From Bacteroidetes bacterium UBA3022 (GTDB lineage Bacteria > Bacteroidota > Bacteroidia > Chitinophagales > BACL12), in NCBI GenBank assembly GCA_002346225.1, contig DDYY01000005.1:1-40074 (forward strand): a stretch of DNA of 40,074 nucleotides, written 5' to 3'. Positions within the stretch are counted from its first letter, which is position 1; every line of letters begins with the position of its first letter. Both the position numbers and the translations under genes were made by a program. Below the pieces are notes generated by a model. That model was not told the DNA's origin, made no database searches, and saw nothing but the letters and a program-made list of their open reading frames with translations. Shown piece after piece: positions 31,679 through 40,074 of the stretch.

Positions 31679-34126
31679 TTATCGCAAAATTATCAGTTGT
31701 TCTCGGAACAAGCTCTCAGAGTTGTGCACTTCCAGGATATAGCTGCCATCTGCCAGCTCCGTCAGCGGAATTTGCACCGTGCCCGACAACCCACTTTGCT
31801 GCCATTGCAGGCGACCGTTGATATCCATAAGGCTAATGGTGAATGCTGTATCACCGGGAAGCGTAACAGTGCATATGCTTTGAGCGGGATTGGGAAATAT
31901 CTTTAAGCCGTCTGACAAGTCGGTCTCCCGGAGTGCAGGGGTGCTGAAACTCACTGGCGCCGACCACTTGCTGAATCCGCCGTCGGCACACCACGCTCTC
32001 ACACTTGCCTGATAGGTAGTAGAAGGCTCCAGCGGTCCGATGCTTCTGGAATTGGTCATTGTTTTTTTCTTCCAGAACCCACTGCCTGCTTTTTTCCATT
32101 GCACCTGATAGCCGGCAGCTGCAGGAATCAAGGACCATTGCAGTATGGCACCTGTAGGACCCAGGGTTGCTACGACCAGATCTGTAGGCGCATAGCCGGC
32201 AAAATTGCTGTCGCAGTTATAAGGACCAGTCAGGGCGCGAAAGGCATCAGCCTTGCCATAACCCCATCTGTTGTCAGGTAAGGCTGTTCCAGTCCAGCTG
32301 TCCAGACGGGCATTGCCAATAATAGCTTGTTTCACCTCGGCATAGGTGGCATTCGGAAAGCGCTGCAAATACAGAGCTGCAATTCCTGCCACCGCCGGAG
32401 AGGCGAAGGAGGTACCATTTTGTAAATAGTGTTGTCCGTCAGGGGACATGTAATTGGCTGCACCCAAGCTGATGAGCCAGGAGGTAAGCACAGAAGAACC
32501 TGTGGTGAGAACCCTTGATCCTGTGCTGGCAATATCGGGTTTAATGCGGCCATCCCTTGTTGGCCCAAGGCTGGAACTGTAAAACAGCTGCCCTACGGTA
32601 TCAATCAGCGGAGGCATGTCTCCGTAATAATTGGTCATGGTATCCCTGTTGACATAGCTGCCCACGGTAATGACCTTATCGCTGCACTGCCAGCTGCTCA
32701 CGATGGTTTGTTCTGTATCCGGTAATCGGTACCGGGCTATATCGGGAAAGGTGGCAACGGTAGGCAGTCCGGTGGAAACGAAGTTGCTGAAACCTGTAAA
32801 TCCTTCCAGTCCCCAGCAGTCAAATCGTCCCGAACCTTGTGTCGAAAGCCTCCAGCTATAACTCGTATATCGCGGTTCGATATAGCATTCGAGTAAATAT
32901 TTGCCATTGATTTCCTGGGCATAAAACATGGCTTCTCCAATGGTATCGCCGATATGTACCAGCGCATAGGGGAGGCTGTCGAGGGCGCCACCAACTAGAT
33001 CAAAGTCGTTGATGATATTGAAGTAAGGAGAACTGCCTTTGGCTATCCATCCCGAAGGATTGTCGGCACCAATGGAAAAGAAAACATCATTGAAATCGGC
33101 AGTATCTGCCCAAAGCTGCCAGTACACCAGATTGGCGTAGCTTAATTTCTTAAACCAGGTAAACTGGCTTTCCGGCGTGACTTCATAGCCCAGGTGCATC
33201 CGCTGGTTACCTGCATTGCCCGCTGCAGCGGTGATTACTCTTCCCGGTTTTTCATCCAGCATGGCTTCGATGGCCTGGGCTACCATATCGGTGGCATCGT
33301 GCGAGCCGACATAAGAGCCGAAGCTGGTATTGATTACACAAGGCTTTCCCACGCTGTCGGCATATTGAAAAACATAATCTATAGCATCCACCACATTGGT
33401 CAGGAAGTTGCTGCCAAAATCGAGTGCAACGACCACTATGTCCGCATTGGGAGCTATGCCCTTGAAAGCATTGGCGGCATTGCCACTGGAAGCTGCTACG
33501 CCTGCTACACCTGAGCCGTGGCTGTACCAGTAGGTATAGTCCACATGGGGACAAGTGCCTTCTGCTATTTGTATACTATCGCAGGTAATACCGTACCCAT
33601 AGGAAGGAGCACTGCCATCATCGGGAATGGTCTGGTCCCAGATGGTTTTTATCCGCACATTTCCCAGGCTGTCGGTAAAATCTCCGTGCTGATAATCAAC
33701 CGGCGCATCAATAATGCCCATAACTACACCACTTCCATCGTAAGCCATCGGCAGGGGAGAGATTCCCTGGTGCACGGAATCAGCATTGTTGTGCACCAAC
33801 ATCACATCATTGAGTAGTTGCAGCTTTCCCATCGGACAATCCCATCGAAGGATGTCTTTACTGCTTTGCAACGCAGCTATTTGCTCCCTTGTGCCGCTTG
33901 TCCTTATGTAATCTCCGTGCTGCCAGATTACCGGCATGCCCCATTGTTGCAATACTTGCGCAGAACTACCTTCTGCCAGTTGAACAAGCAGCGGGAAGTT
34001 GTGCAATGTGCTGTGCTGTAACTGCGCATGCAAGGGCAGCGGGATATGCGAAACTTGCTGTGCCTGCAGGGTTACGATGCCTGTGAAAAGGAGGCTGAGC
34101 AGGTAGGAGGATAGTATTTTCAACAT
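31679..34126 (-). CDS. Secreted S8 (subtilisin-like) serine protease with Fn3 and T9SS sorting domains
   Basis: An 815-residue protein with signal peptide (MLKILSSYLLSLLFTGIVTL, cleavage near QAQ). The start at 34126 was chosen over an in-frame TTG at 34147. A prodomain-like region (about residues 25-120) precedes the subtilase domain. The catalytic triad is visible: Asp in VVMGIIDAPVDYQHGDF (near 140), His in YSHGSGVAGVAASSG (near 204) and Ser in NGTSFASPAVAGIAALYL (near 572). A long insertion of roughly 190 residues separates His and Ser, as in large S8 peptidases. A fibronectin type III domain (about 650-735) and a T9SS type A sorting domain follow (IFPNPAQSICTVTL, then LTELADGSYILEV). It should be exported by the type IX system. 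The phosphoribosyltransferase gene follows one base after the stop. Confidence 0.92.
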   Translation of the reverse strand: MLKILSSYLLSLLFTGIVTLQAQQVSHIPLPLHAQLQHSTLHNFPLLVQLAEGSSAQVLQQWGMPVIWQHGDYIRTSGTREQIAALQSSKDILRWDCPMGKLQLLNDVMLVHNNADSVHQGISPLPMAYDGSGVVMGIIDAPVDYQHGDFTDSLGNVRIKTIWDQTIPDDGSAPSYGYGITCDSIQIAEGTCPHVDYTYWYSHGSGVAGVAASSGNAANAFKGIAPNADIVVVALDFGSNFLTNVVDAIDYVFQYADSVGKPCVINTSFGSYVGSHDATDMVAQAIEAMLDEKPGRVITAAAGNAGNQRMHLGYEVTPESQFTWFKKLSYANLVYWQLWADTADFNDVFFSIGADNPSGWIAKGSSPYFNIINDFDLVGGALDSLPYALVHIGDTIGEAMFYAQEINGKYLLECYIEPRYTSYSWRLSTQGSGRFDCWGLEGFTGFSNFVSTGLPTVATFPDIARYRLPDTEQTIVSSWQCSDKVITVGSYVNRDTMTNYYGDMPPLIDTVGQLFYSSSLGPTRDGRIKPDIASTGSRVLTTGSSVLTSWLISLGAANYMSPDGQHYLQNGTSFASPAVAGIAALYLQRFPNATYAEVKQAIIGNARLDSWTGTALPDNRWGYGKADAFRALTGPYNCDSNFAGYAPTDLVVATLGPTGAILQWSLIPAAAGYQVQWKKAGSGFWKKKTMTNSRSIGPLEPSTTYQASVRAWCADGGFSKWSAPVSFSTPALRETDLSDGLKIFPNPAQSICTVTLPGDTAFTISLMDINGRLQWQQSGLSGTVQIPLTELADGSYILEVHNSESLFREQLIILR

Positions 34127-34195
34127 TTCATGGTGCTTTCTGTACAAACCAATGATAAATTTAGCCCTAAATTAGCAACCATCAACTAAAAGCAT

Positions 34196-35512
34196 ATGCA
34201 TTTCATACCGCAGGTTCTGTTTTCTCTTTTGTTACTGGCTACAGGCATAGTGGCATATAGAAAATATAGTTTTATACGAAGAAATATCCTGTTAGGAAGA
34301 GACGAAACCTTAACCGGTTCAACATCAGAGAGATGGAAGAATATGGTGTTGTTTGCACTGGGCCAGAAAAAGATGTTCCGCAACTGGATTCCCGCAGTTC
34401 TACACCTGTTCATTTATGTCAGCTTTGTAATTGTCAACCTGGAGGTGGTGGAAATTGTCATTGATGGAATTACAGGCTCTCACCGCATACTGGCTGCTCC
34501 CTTAGGTGGATTTTACACTTTTATGATCAGTCTGATTGAAGTGCTGTCTGCAGCGGCATTGCTGGCCACTTTTGCCTTTCTGTGGCGCAGGAATGTACAA
34601 AAGGTGGCAAGGTTTACACAACCTGAAATGAAAGGTTGGCCTTTTAAGGATGCGAACCTGATTCTGTTGTTTGAAATAGTGCTGGTAACAGCCATCCTCA
34701 GCATGAATGCCATAGACTACCAATTGCACCAGCGGGGAACGCCACACTATCCGGATACAGGCAACCTCTTACTGGGACAATACCTGTCGAATCTTTTCAG
34801 CAGTATCGGCAGCAACACGCTGATTCTGATGGAACGGGCAGCATGGTGGACACATATCGCTGGTATCTTCTTTTTCTTACTGTATATACCGCACAGCAAG
34901 CACCTGCATATTTTCCTTGCTTTCCCCAACAGCTTTTACATGCGGCAGGATACACCCAAAGGTCATATGGACAATATGCCTGTTATCATGAATGAGGTGA
35001 AGACCATGCTGGATCCTAGTGCAGAAGTAACTGAAATTGCTAATCCTCCCAAGGCATTCGGCGCAAAAGATGTAACAGATCTCTCCTGGAAAAGCCTTAT
35101 GGATGCTTATTCCTGCACCGAATGCGGCAGATGCACGGCAGCCTGTCCTGCGAATCAGACCGGCAAACAACTGTCGCCCAGAAAAATCATGATGGACACC
35201 CGCGACCGCCTGGAAGAGGTAGGCAGAAACATCGATACCAAAGGCACCGATTACGACGATGGTAAGTCATTGCTGGGCGATTACATTACTGCTGAAGAAC
35301 TGCGCGCCTGCACCACCTGCAATGCCTGTGTGGAAGAGTGTCCGGTCAATATCAGTCCGCTCAATATCATTCTCGAATTGCGCAGGTACCAGGTGATGGA
35401 ACAAAGCGATGCACCGGAAGCATGGACCCAGATGTTCAATAATCTGGAAAACAACCAGGCGCCCTGGCAGTTCAATCCTGAAGACCGCCTGAAATGGGCG
35501 GAAGAATTATGA
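34196..35512 (+). CDS. Membrane (4Fe-4S)-binding protein, HdrC/GlpC-like electron-transfer subunit
   Basis: A 438-residue protein. The N-terminal half has five or so transmembrane helices (for example VLFSLLLLATGIVAY, LHLFIYVSFVIVNL, GGFYTFMISLIEVL, ILLFEIVLVTAILS and HIAGIFFFLLYIPHS), several with His residues suited to heme b. The C-terminal domain carries two 4Fe-4S ferredoxin-type motifs: CTECGRCTAACP (from about residue 306) and CTTCNACVEECP (from about 372). This is the layout of HdrC/GlpC/NarI-like proteins that pass electrons between quinone and a CCG-type subunit. The partner is probably the CCG protein at 36782, although a broken peroxidase gene lies between. The gene is divergent from the subtilase, 69 bases away. 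Confidence 0.88.
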   Translation: MHFIPQVLFSLLLLATGIVAYRKYSFIRRNILLGRDETLTGSTSERWKNMVLFALGQKKMFRNWIPAVLHLFIYVSFVIVNLEVVEIVIDGITGSHRILAAPLGGFYTFMISLIEVLSAAALLATFAFLWRRNVQKVARFTQPEMKGWPFKDANLILLFEIVLVTAILSMNAIDYQLHQRGTPHYPDTGNLLLGQYLSNLFSSIGSNTLILMERAAWWTHIAGIFFFLLYIPHSKHLHIFLAFPNSFYMRQDTPKGHMDNMPVIMNEVKTMLDPSAEVTEIANPPKAFGAKDVTDLSWKSLMDAYSCTECGRCTAACPANQTGKQLSPRKIMMDTRDRLEEVGRNIDTKGTDYDDGKSLLGDYITAEELRACTTCNACVEECPVNISPLNIILELRRYQVMEQSDAPEAWTQMFNNLENNQAPWQFNPEDRLKWAEEL

Positions 35513-35564
35513 GGTGGTATTAAACCTTTTGCACTTTTCAGGGTCAAAGAAGAAAACGACCACT

Positions 35565-36716
35565 ATGCGACATGTCATCTTCCTTTGCGTCCCCCTGCTG
35601 CTATTAGGCTGTAACCGCGATGAAACCGAGGATATCACCAACGCCACCTACGGTAATATCAGTGACTATCTTTCCATTGACCTGAATAATCTGGACAACT
35701 ACAGCGACTACGATTATCCGGTGCATATAGATCAGAATATTATTAATGCGTTTGATAATACCCCCGTTACCAATCCCGTAACCGATGAAGGAGCCACGCT
35801 GGGGAGGGTGCTTTTTTAAGATAAAGCACTCAGCATCAACAATACCGTAGCCTGTGCATCCTGCCACAATCAGGCGGTCGGATTTTCAGATACGCCGGCA
35901 TTTAGCGAAGGTTTTGAAGGCGGACTTACCACGGCACATTCCATGCGACTGGTGAATACGAGGTATTATGCAGGTGCTTCCATGTTTTGGGATAAGCGCG
36001 CAGCTACGCTGGAAGATCAGACAACACAGCCGATACAACACGCGGTCGAAATGGGATTTGATGCTGCACATGGGGGCATAGACAGCCTCATTCGCAAGCT
36101 GCAGGTATTACCATACTATCCCGAATTGTTTAAAATGGTTTTTGGAAGTCCGGACATTACAGAAGACCGCATACAATTAGCTCTTGCGCAGTTCATCCGC
36201 AGTATTGAGTCTTTTGAATCGCGATTTGATGAAGGCTTCGCACAGGTGTTCAATCCTGCACTGCCCAATGCCAATGTGGGTACCGATTTCCCCAATTACA
36301 CAGCAGAGGAGAACCTGGGTAAAACCCTGTTTCTAACCCCTCCCGTTGCTGGCGGAGCAGGATGCGCGGGCTGTCATTCCATACCCACCTTTTCGCTGGA
36401 TGTAGCCAGCCGCAGCAATGGGCTGGATGCCGGTGAAACCATTATTTTTAAAGCACCCTCTCTTAAAAACGTGGGACTGGAATCGCACTTTATGCACGAT
36501 GGCAGATTGACATCACTGGAGGAAGTGATCGAGCATTACGACAGTGGTGTGCAGGATGGGCCGGCCCTCGACAACCGACTCAGGGGACCCGGTGGTGTGC
36601 CGCAACAACTGAACCTCACCGCTGCAGAAAAAGCAGCCCTCAAGGCCTTTCTCCTTACCCTCAACGATGTGGCGCTTACTACTACTGCTGCTTACAGCGA
36701 TCCGTTTTTACCCTGA
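35565..36716 (+). pseudogene. Di-heme cytochrome c peroxidase lipoprotein, broken by an in-frame TAA
   Basis: The reading frame is continuous from 35565 to 36716 except for one TAA at 35817-35819. Before it is a lipoprotein signal (MRHVIFLCVPLLLLGC) and a region ending GATLGRVLF; directly after it, in the same frame, comes DKALSINNTVACASCHNQAV. Intact family members normally read LFYDK here, so TAA replaces the codon for Tyr. Two CxxCH heme motifs lie after the stop: CASCH at 35853-35867 and CAGCH at 36363-36377, with distal Met or His regions and FMHDGRL downstream. This is the MauG/CcpA family, which reduces H2O2 with electrons from cytochromes. A restart at the ATG at 35943 would lose the first heme. 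The two parts are in the same frame with no indel, so a point mutation, a read error or stop-codon readthrough are the alternatives. Confidence 0.82.
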
Positions 36717-36731
36717 TTGACGTCGGCATTG

Positions 36732-36739
36732 TATATTTG
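36732..36739 (+). promoter_or_regulatory. Possible -7 promoter element (TATATTTG) before the CCG protein gene
   Basis: TATATTTG matches TAnnTTTG and lies 42 bases upstream of the ATG at 36782, between the broken peroxidase gene and the CCG protein. It could drive that gene independently. No -33 TTG at the usual distance was seen (a TTG lies only 12 bases upstream). Confidence 0.4.
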
Positions 36740-36781
36740 CTTCAAGCTGCAGGATGCAGTGTACAATAAAAACGAATCTTT

Positions 36782-37576
36782 ATGAAGATACCGGTAATGT
36801 CGGATTTTGTTGCTGCCGGAGAAATGCCCGAAGTGCTTTTCTGGGTAGGCTGTGCCGGCAGTTTCGATCAGCGCGCACAGAAGGTGACCGGAGCATTTGT
36901 GAAAATATTACAACATTGTAATATATCATTTGCCGTATTGGGTGCAGAAGAAGGTTGCACCGGTGACCCGGCCAGAAGAGCGGGAAACGAGTTCTTGTTT
37001 CAGATGCTGGCCGCCAATAATATCGCAGTATTGAATGGCTATGGCATCAAAGACATCGTCACCACTTGTCCGCATTGCTTTAACACCCTGAAGAATGAAT
37101 ATCCGGAGCTGGGTGGCAACTACAATGTACTCCACCACAGTCAGTACATTCAACAGCTGATAGATGCCGGAAAGCTCGCTATGAAGGAAGATGGTGTATT
37201 TAAGGGCAAACGCATCACCTACCACGATTCATGCTACCTGGGCCGTGCCAACGATGTGTACGAAGCTCCCCGCAAGGTGCTGGAAGTGCTGGATGCGGAA
37301 CTGGTGGAGATGCGCCGGTGTAAGTCGCGCGGCATGTGTTGCGGAGCAGGTGGTGCACAAATGTTTAAGGAAGCGGAAAAGGGCAATAAGGAAGTCAATA
37401 TTGAACGCACCGAAGAAGCCCTGGAAGTGCAACCGGATATCATTGCCGCTGCCTGTCCGTTCTGTAATACCATGATGACCGATGGTGTAAAAAACAAGGA
37501 GCAGGAAGAAGCAGTCAAAGTATACGACATAGCGGAACTCATTGCTATGGGAAATGCGTTAATGGACGTGAAATGA
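36782..37576 (+). CDS. CCG-domain (Fe-S)-binding protein, HdrB/GlpC-like
   Basis: A 264-residue cytosolic protein with two cysteine-rich CCG domains. The first has WVGCAGSFD, GCTGDPARRAG and TCPHCFNTLKNEYPE. The second has YHDSCYLGR, RCKSRGMCCGAGGAQMF and AACPFCNTMM. CCG domains bind a [4Fe-4S] cluster that in HdrB handles disulfides, and in GlpC-like proteins passes electrons to quinones. It would pair with the membrane Fe-S protein at 34196, but the two genes are split by the broken peroxidase. Its stop overlaps the start of the next gene (ATGA). Confidence 0.9.
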   Translation: MKIPVMSDFVAAGEMPEVLFWVGCAGSFDQRAQKVTGAFVKILQHCNISFAVLGAEEGCTGDPARRAGNEFLFQMLAANNIAVLNGYGIKDIVTTCPHCFNTLKNEYPELGGNYNVLHHSQYIQQLIDAGKLAMKEDGVFKGKRITYHDSCYLGRANDVYEAPRKVLEVLDAELVEMRRCKSRGMCCGAGGAQMFKEAEKGNKEVNIERTEEALEVQPDIIAAACPFCNTMMTDGVKNKEQEEAVKVYDIAELIAMGNALMDVK

Positions 37577-38058
37577 CAACTCCCGAACAACTGGCTGCAG
37601 CATCCAAGGTATGGATGTACCAGTCCTCCAGACCGCTTTCTCCTGAAGAGCAGCAACGCATCAATGTGGAAATGCAAGCTTTTGCCCGCCAATGGACAGC
37701 CCACAACCAGCAATTAAAAGCCTGGGGTGGGGTGCTGGAGGATAGGGTGTTGGTGCTGATGGTAGATGAAACTGTAGCGGGTGCCAGCGGCTGTTCCATC
37801 GATAAGTCGGTGCATTTCATGCAGGACCTGGAAGCCAAATTCGGAATTCAGCTATTCGACCGCATGTTGCTTTCTTTCAAGAACACGGATGGAAATGTGG
37901 AAACCATTCCCGCTGCTGCTATATCTGAAAAAATAGAGGCCGGAGCACTGCAACCACATACTCCTGTGATCAACATGCTCGCGGCCTCCAAAGCTGAAAT
38001 CGATACCCGCTTCTTTATTCCATTTAAAGATTCCTGGGCTGGCGCGATGTTCCTTTAA
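37573..38058 (+). CDS. Conserved bacteroidete hypothetical protein (often annotated 'ABC transporter ATPase')
   Basis: A 161-residue protein overlapping the preceding stop. It has no Walker A loop, ABC signature or transmembrane helix, so the frequent name ABC transporter ATPase seems wrong. Recognisable blocks are VWMYQSSRPLSPEEQQRI, a GCSIDKSVHFMQDLE segment with a conserved Cys and His, and FFIPFKDSWAGAMF at the end. The Cys-Ser-Ile-Asp-Lys-Ser core looks like a small alpha/beta fold. Coupled expression with the CCG Fe-S protein suggests a link to the same electron-transfer unit, but this is only context. Confidence 0.75.
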   Translation: MTTPEQLAAASKVWMYQSSRPLSPEEQQRINVEMQAFARQWTAHNQQLKAWGGVLEDRVLVLMVDETVAGASGCSIDKSVHFMQDLEAKFGIQLFDRMLLSFKNTDGNVETIPAAAISEKIEAGALQPHTPVINMLAASKAEIDTRFFIPFKDSWAGAMFL

Positions 38059-38059
38059 C

Positions 38060-38614
38060 TTAATTCACTTCTGTAATAAAACTGAGTTCGATATCCGTCT
38101 CTCCGGTTGTTGAGCTGCCATCTTTCATATCCGGCTGGTGCTTCAGGATGACAGTGAGGGTTCCTGCGGCAGCAGTATTGGTGGTAACTGTATTGAGCAG
38201 GCCAATAGGGTCGCCATTGCTGTCGGTATCGGCATACACAACCGACAGGAGGGAAGCGGGGTCTACCACAAAAAAGAACTGGTGGTCCGTGCCTTCTTCT
38301 TCCACTTCTGTGGTGATGTCTTCCACCGGACTGACTGATTCATTCAGCAGGAATACAGATAAATCATACACCGAGCTTGTAGCCAGACGGATGGTATCGA
38401 AAGTGTCCGGATCAGCTCCACCGGGTCCGTCGGGATCGCTGAACCGGAAGGTCAATACATCTGCCGGGTCGTCCTGATTGGTAAAGGTCAATTCAACCGT
38501 GGTGATCAGCTCTTCCTCATTCTCGACGGGAGGCGTTTCGGTTTCTTTACAGGATGTCCAGAACATGATTCCTGAAAACAGGGCGGTCGTTAAAATGATA
38601 CTACTTTTTTTCAT
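38060..38614 (-). CDS. Acidic lipoprotein partner of a TonB-dependent receptor
   Basis: A 184-residue protein with a lipoprotein signal peptide (lipobox FWTSC, Cys22). The mature part is very acidic, with EDITTEVEEEGTDHQFFFVV at its centre and a DTDSNGDPIGLLNTVTT segment, and ends with repeated beta strands (GTLTVILKHQPDMKDG). It resembles bacteroidete lipoproteins found directly next to a TonB receptor and sometimes labelled periplasmic-binding-fold proteins. The acidic-His cluster suggests metal or cation binding, but this is inference. The gene is nine bases downstream of the receptor stop, so the pair is probably one operon, with its 3' end almost touching the conserved hypothetical gene. 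Confidence 0.75.
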   Translation of the reverse strand: MKKSSIILTTALFSGIMFWTSCKETETPPVENEEELITTVELTFTNQDDPADVLTFRFSDPDGPGGADPDTFDTIRLATSSVYDLSVFLLNESVSPVEDITTEVEEEGTDHQFFFVVDPASLLSVVYADTDSNGDPIGLLNTVTTNTAAAGTLTVILKHQPDMKDGSSTTGETDIELSFITEVN

Positions 38615-38623
38615 ATTTAATTA

Positions 38624-40072
38624 TTATATTATTGGTATGTGAATTCTCAGCTGTACGTCTCTGCCCGCTGCATCGGTATAATACCGGAAACGGTCGAGGT
38701 AGTCGCGGTAGCTGACATTAAAAAGATTGTTAGAAGTGATAGACCAATGAATGGTCAGTTGGTTAAAATGCATCTCGCTGCCGATGGAAGCTTCTGCCAA
38801 AGTATAGGCGGGTGGAGGATCTGCATAATCTCTTCCTTCCGGAAATCTCGATTGGGTGAACACATGGTTCATGCCAAAGGAGACATCCCAGCCTTTATCA
38901 GCGCGGTCGTGAAAGTGGTACAGGAGGGAAGCACCCCATCTGTCTGCCGGCATATAGATGATCCAGGAGTCTGTTGCCACATCTCTGGCGCGCAACAGGG
39001 ATGCCCTGCCTTCTACCTGCCACTCTTTGTAAAACATATACCTGACAAGGACATCAGAGCCGTAGAGTAAAGCATCTGTCTGGCGGTATTCAAAAACGGG
39101 AAAGGCACCTGCTATGGTCAGTGCAGGAGGTTGCACCGGATCCAGATATATGAAATTATCAATGCTGTGCACAAAAACGCCTGCATCTATAAACAGCTTG
39201 TTGCTTTGGTATTCGGCTGCAAAGCTGTTATTCCAGCCAATTTCCTGCACCAGGTCGGGGTTGCCGTATTCAATGGCTGCTGCTCCATGGTGAAGCCCTG
39301 CTGCATACAATTCATTGATGGCAGGAGCCCTCCAGGCCGTTCCGCTGTGCAATAGGAATTTCCAGTGCTCACCTAGGTTATAGGATGCACCTGCCAGCCA
39401 GCTGATATTCGAAAAGTCTCTGACCGTGGTACTGATAGCCGTTCCGGTGTTTCTGAAACTTTCGAGCCTGCGAAAATCATAACGTGCACCTCCTTCTACT
39501 TTCCAGCTGCCGTTCACCCATTTCTCTGTCCAGAACAACCCATAAGAATTGCTGCGGAAATTAGGGATGAAATAGCGCCCCGACCACACATTCTGCTGAT
39601 TCATATAGCTGATTCCTCCGCTGCCGGTGAACCGCCTGGATAAACGGTGCTCCCAAACAGTTTCTGTGGTGAAGGTTCCGATGTTAAAATCCAGAGAAGG
39701 ACCATCATCCGGGTTCCTGTCCTGGTCGTATTCCTGCCGAAGGTTATCCTGGTAAGCAATAGTGATATCCAGGTGACCAATATCGCCGGTGCTGATGGTG
39801 GTGAAGGACTTGTACAGCTGGTGCACGATAAACTGCCGCGGTTCACTGATGGAGTAGGAGAATGGCCTCATTACGAGCGGCGTGTCACTCGCCAATGCGA
39901 CATTGAGGTCTGTCAAATTGCCGATGTGCGCAGCCGCAAGAATACCTAAAGTAGTCTGGTACCGGCTGACAAATAGCTCAGTGCTCCAGTTGTTTTCCAT
40001 CCAGCCCAGGGCTCCGGAAATACCCGACTCCCGGTAGGCGGTATTGGAAAGCACGTAGTCGGGGGCATGGGT
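38624..40072 (-). CDS. TonB-dependent receptor (N-terminus beyond the window)
   Basis: The frame is open to the right edge, so the signal peptide, carboxypeptidase-like domain and plug are outside. The 480 or so visible residues are beta-barrel, with strands such as LDITIAYQDNLR, TVWEHRLSRRFTGSGGISY, FIPNFRSNSYGLFW and WKVEGGARYDFRRL, and a C-terminal strand after LFNVSYRDYLDRFRYY. The loop WRAPAINELYAAGLHHG with EYGNPDLVQEIGWNNS is typical of CirA/BtuB-like ferric or cobalamin receptors. It should import a small ligand with TonB. The downstream acidic lipoprotein gives a specific partner, but the substrate is not shown. Confidence 0.88.
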   Translation of the reverse strand, partial: THAPDYVLSNTAYRESGISGALGWMENNWSTELFVSRYQTTLGILAAAHIGNLTDLNVALASDTPLVMRPFSYSISEPRQFIVHQLYKSFTTISTGDIGHLDITIAYQDNLRQEYDQDRNPDDGPSLDFNIGTFTTETVWEHRLSRRFTGSGGISYMNQQNVWSGRYFIPNFRSNSYGLFWTEKWVNGSWKVEGGARYDFRRLESFRNTGTAISTTVRDFSNISWLAGASYNLGEHWKFLLHSGTAWRAPAINELYAAGLHHGAAAIEYGNPDLVQEIGWNNSFAAEYQSNKLFIDAGVFVHSIDNFIYLDPVQPPALTIAGAFPVFEYRQTDALLYGSDVLVRYMFYKEWQVEGRASLLRARDVATDSWIIYMPADRWGASLLYHFHDRADKGWDVSFGMNHVFTQSRFPEGRDYADPPPAYTLAEASIGSEMHFNQLTIHWSITSNNLFNVSYRDYLDRFRYYTDAAGRDVQLRIHIPII

Positions 40073-40074
40073 AT

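Noticed and set aside
35943..36716. Reading the second half of the peroxidase as an independent gene from its ATG
   Set aside because: The frame is open back to the TAA at 35817 and the missing segment contains the first heme motif; a product starting here could bind only one heme.

Overview
The window looks like chromosomal DNA of a Bacteroidota bacterium, most likely an environmental member near Chitinophagia/Saprospiria; the class is an inference. The evidence is type IX secretion (T9SS) C-terminal sorting domains on a PKD-repeat protein and a subtilase, TonB-dependent receptors with a carboxypeptidase-like N-terminal domain, many SPII lipoproteins, DUF1684, DUF1599 and DUF2520 proteins, weak ribosome binding sites and several TAnnTTTG promoter elements. 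Coding density is very high: apart from the interrupted peroxidase gene there is no gene-free stretch over 300 bases. I saw no tRNA, rRNA, CRISPR array, insertion sequence or prophage.

Layout. 1-4 kb: a truncated T9SS PKD protein, a small outer-membrane barrel, a DUF1684 lipid/envelope-type protein and a LolA-like protein. 4-11 kb: a large BNR-repeat protein, a TonB receptor and a MATE exporter. 11.2-17.0 kb (+): a tight seven-gene housekeeping operon, ccmE-ccmF-DUF2520-ferredoxin-iscX-UbiA prenyltransferase-maf, joining cytochrome c maturation with Fe-S and prenyl metabolism. 17.0-20.0 kb (-): an ATP-grasp/class I glutamine amidotransferase pair and a double-domain universal stress protein. 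20.1-22.5 kb (+): ECF sigma factor, single-pass membrane protein (probable anti-sigma) and an outer-membrane barrel with a 12-proline run. 22.6-25.0 kb (-): a coupled M43-type metalloprotease and CotH-kinase lipoprotein pair. 25.1-31.7 kb: a small lipoprotein, cdaA-folP (-), then DUF1599, DoxX/thioredoxin-like, oligopeptide-permease-like and aroK genes (+). 31.2-34.1 kb (-): a phosphoribosyltransferase behind a T9SS subtilase. 34.2-38.1 kb (+): two heterodisulfide-reductase-like Fe-S proteins flanking a di-heme cytochrome c peroxidase gene broken by one in-frame TAA, then a conserved hypothetical gene. 38.1-40 kb (-): a TonB receptor (cut by the window end) with an acidic partner lipoprotein.

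The most interesting points are the uncharacterised ATP-grasp/glutamine amidotransferase pair (a possible amide-forming ligase system), the CcmE variant with Cys in a CxxxY motif in place of the usual heme-binding His, the metalloprotease/CotH kinase pair, the sigma/anti-sigma/poly-proline barrel operon and the in-frame stop in the peroxidase. All assignments come from reading motifs by eye; no database search was run.
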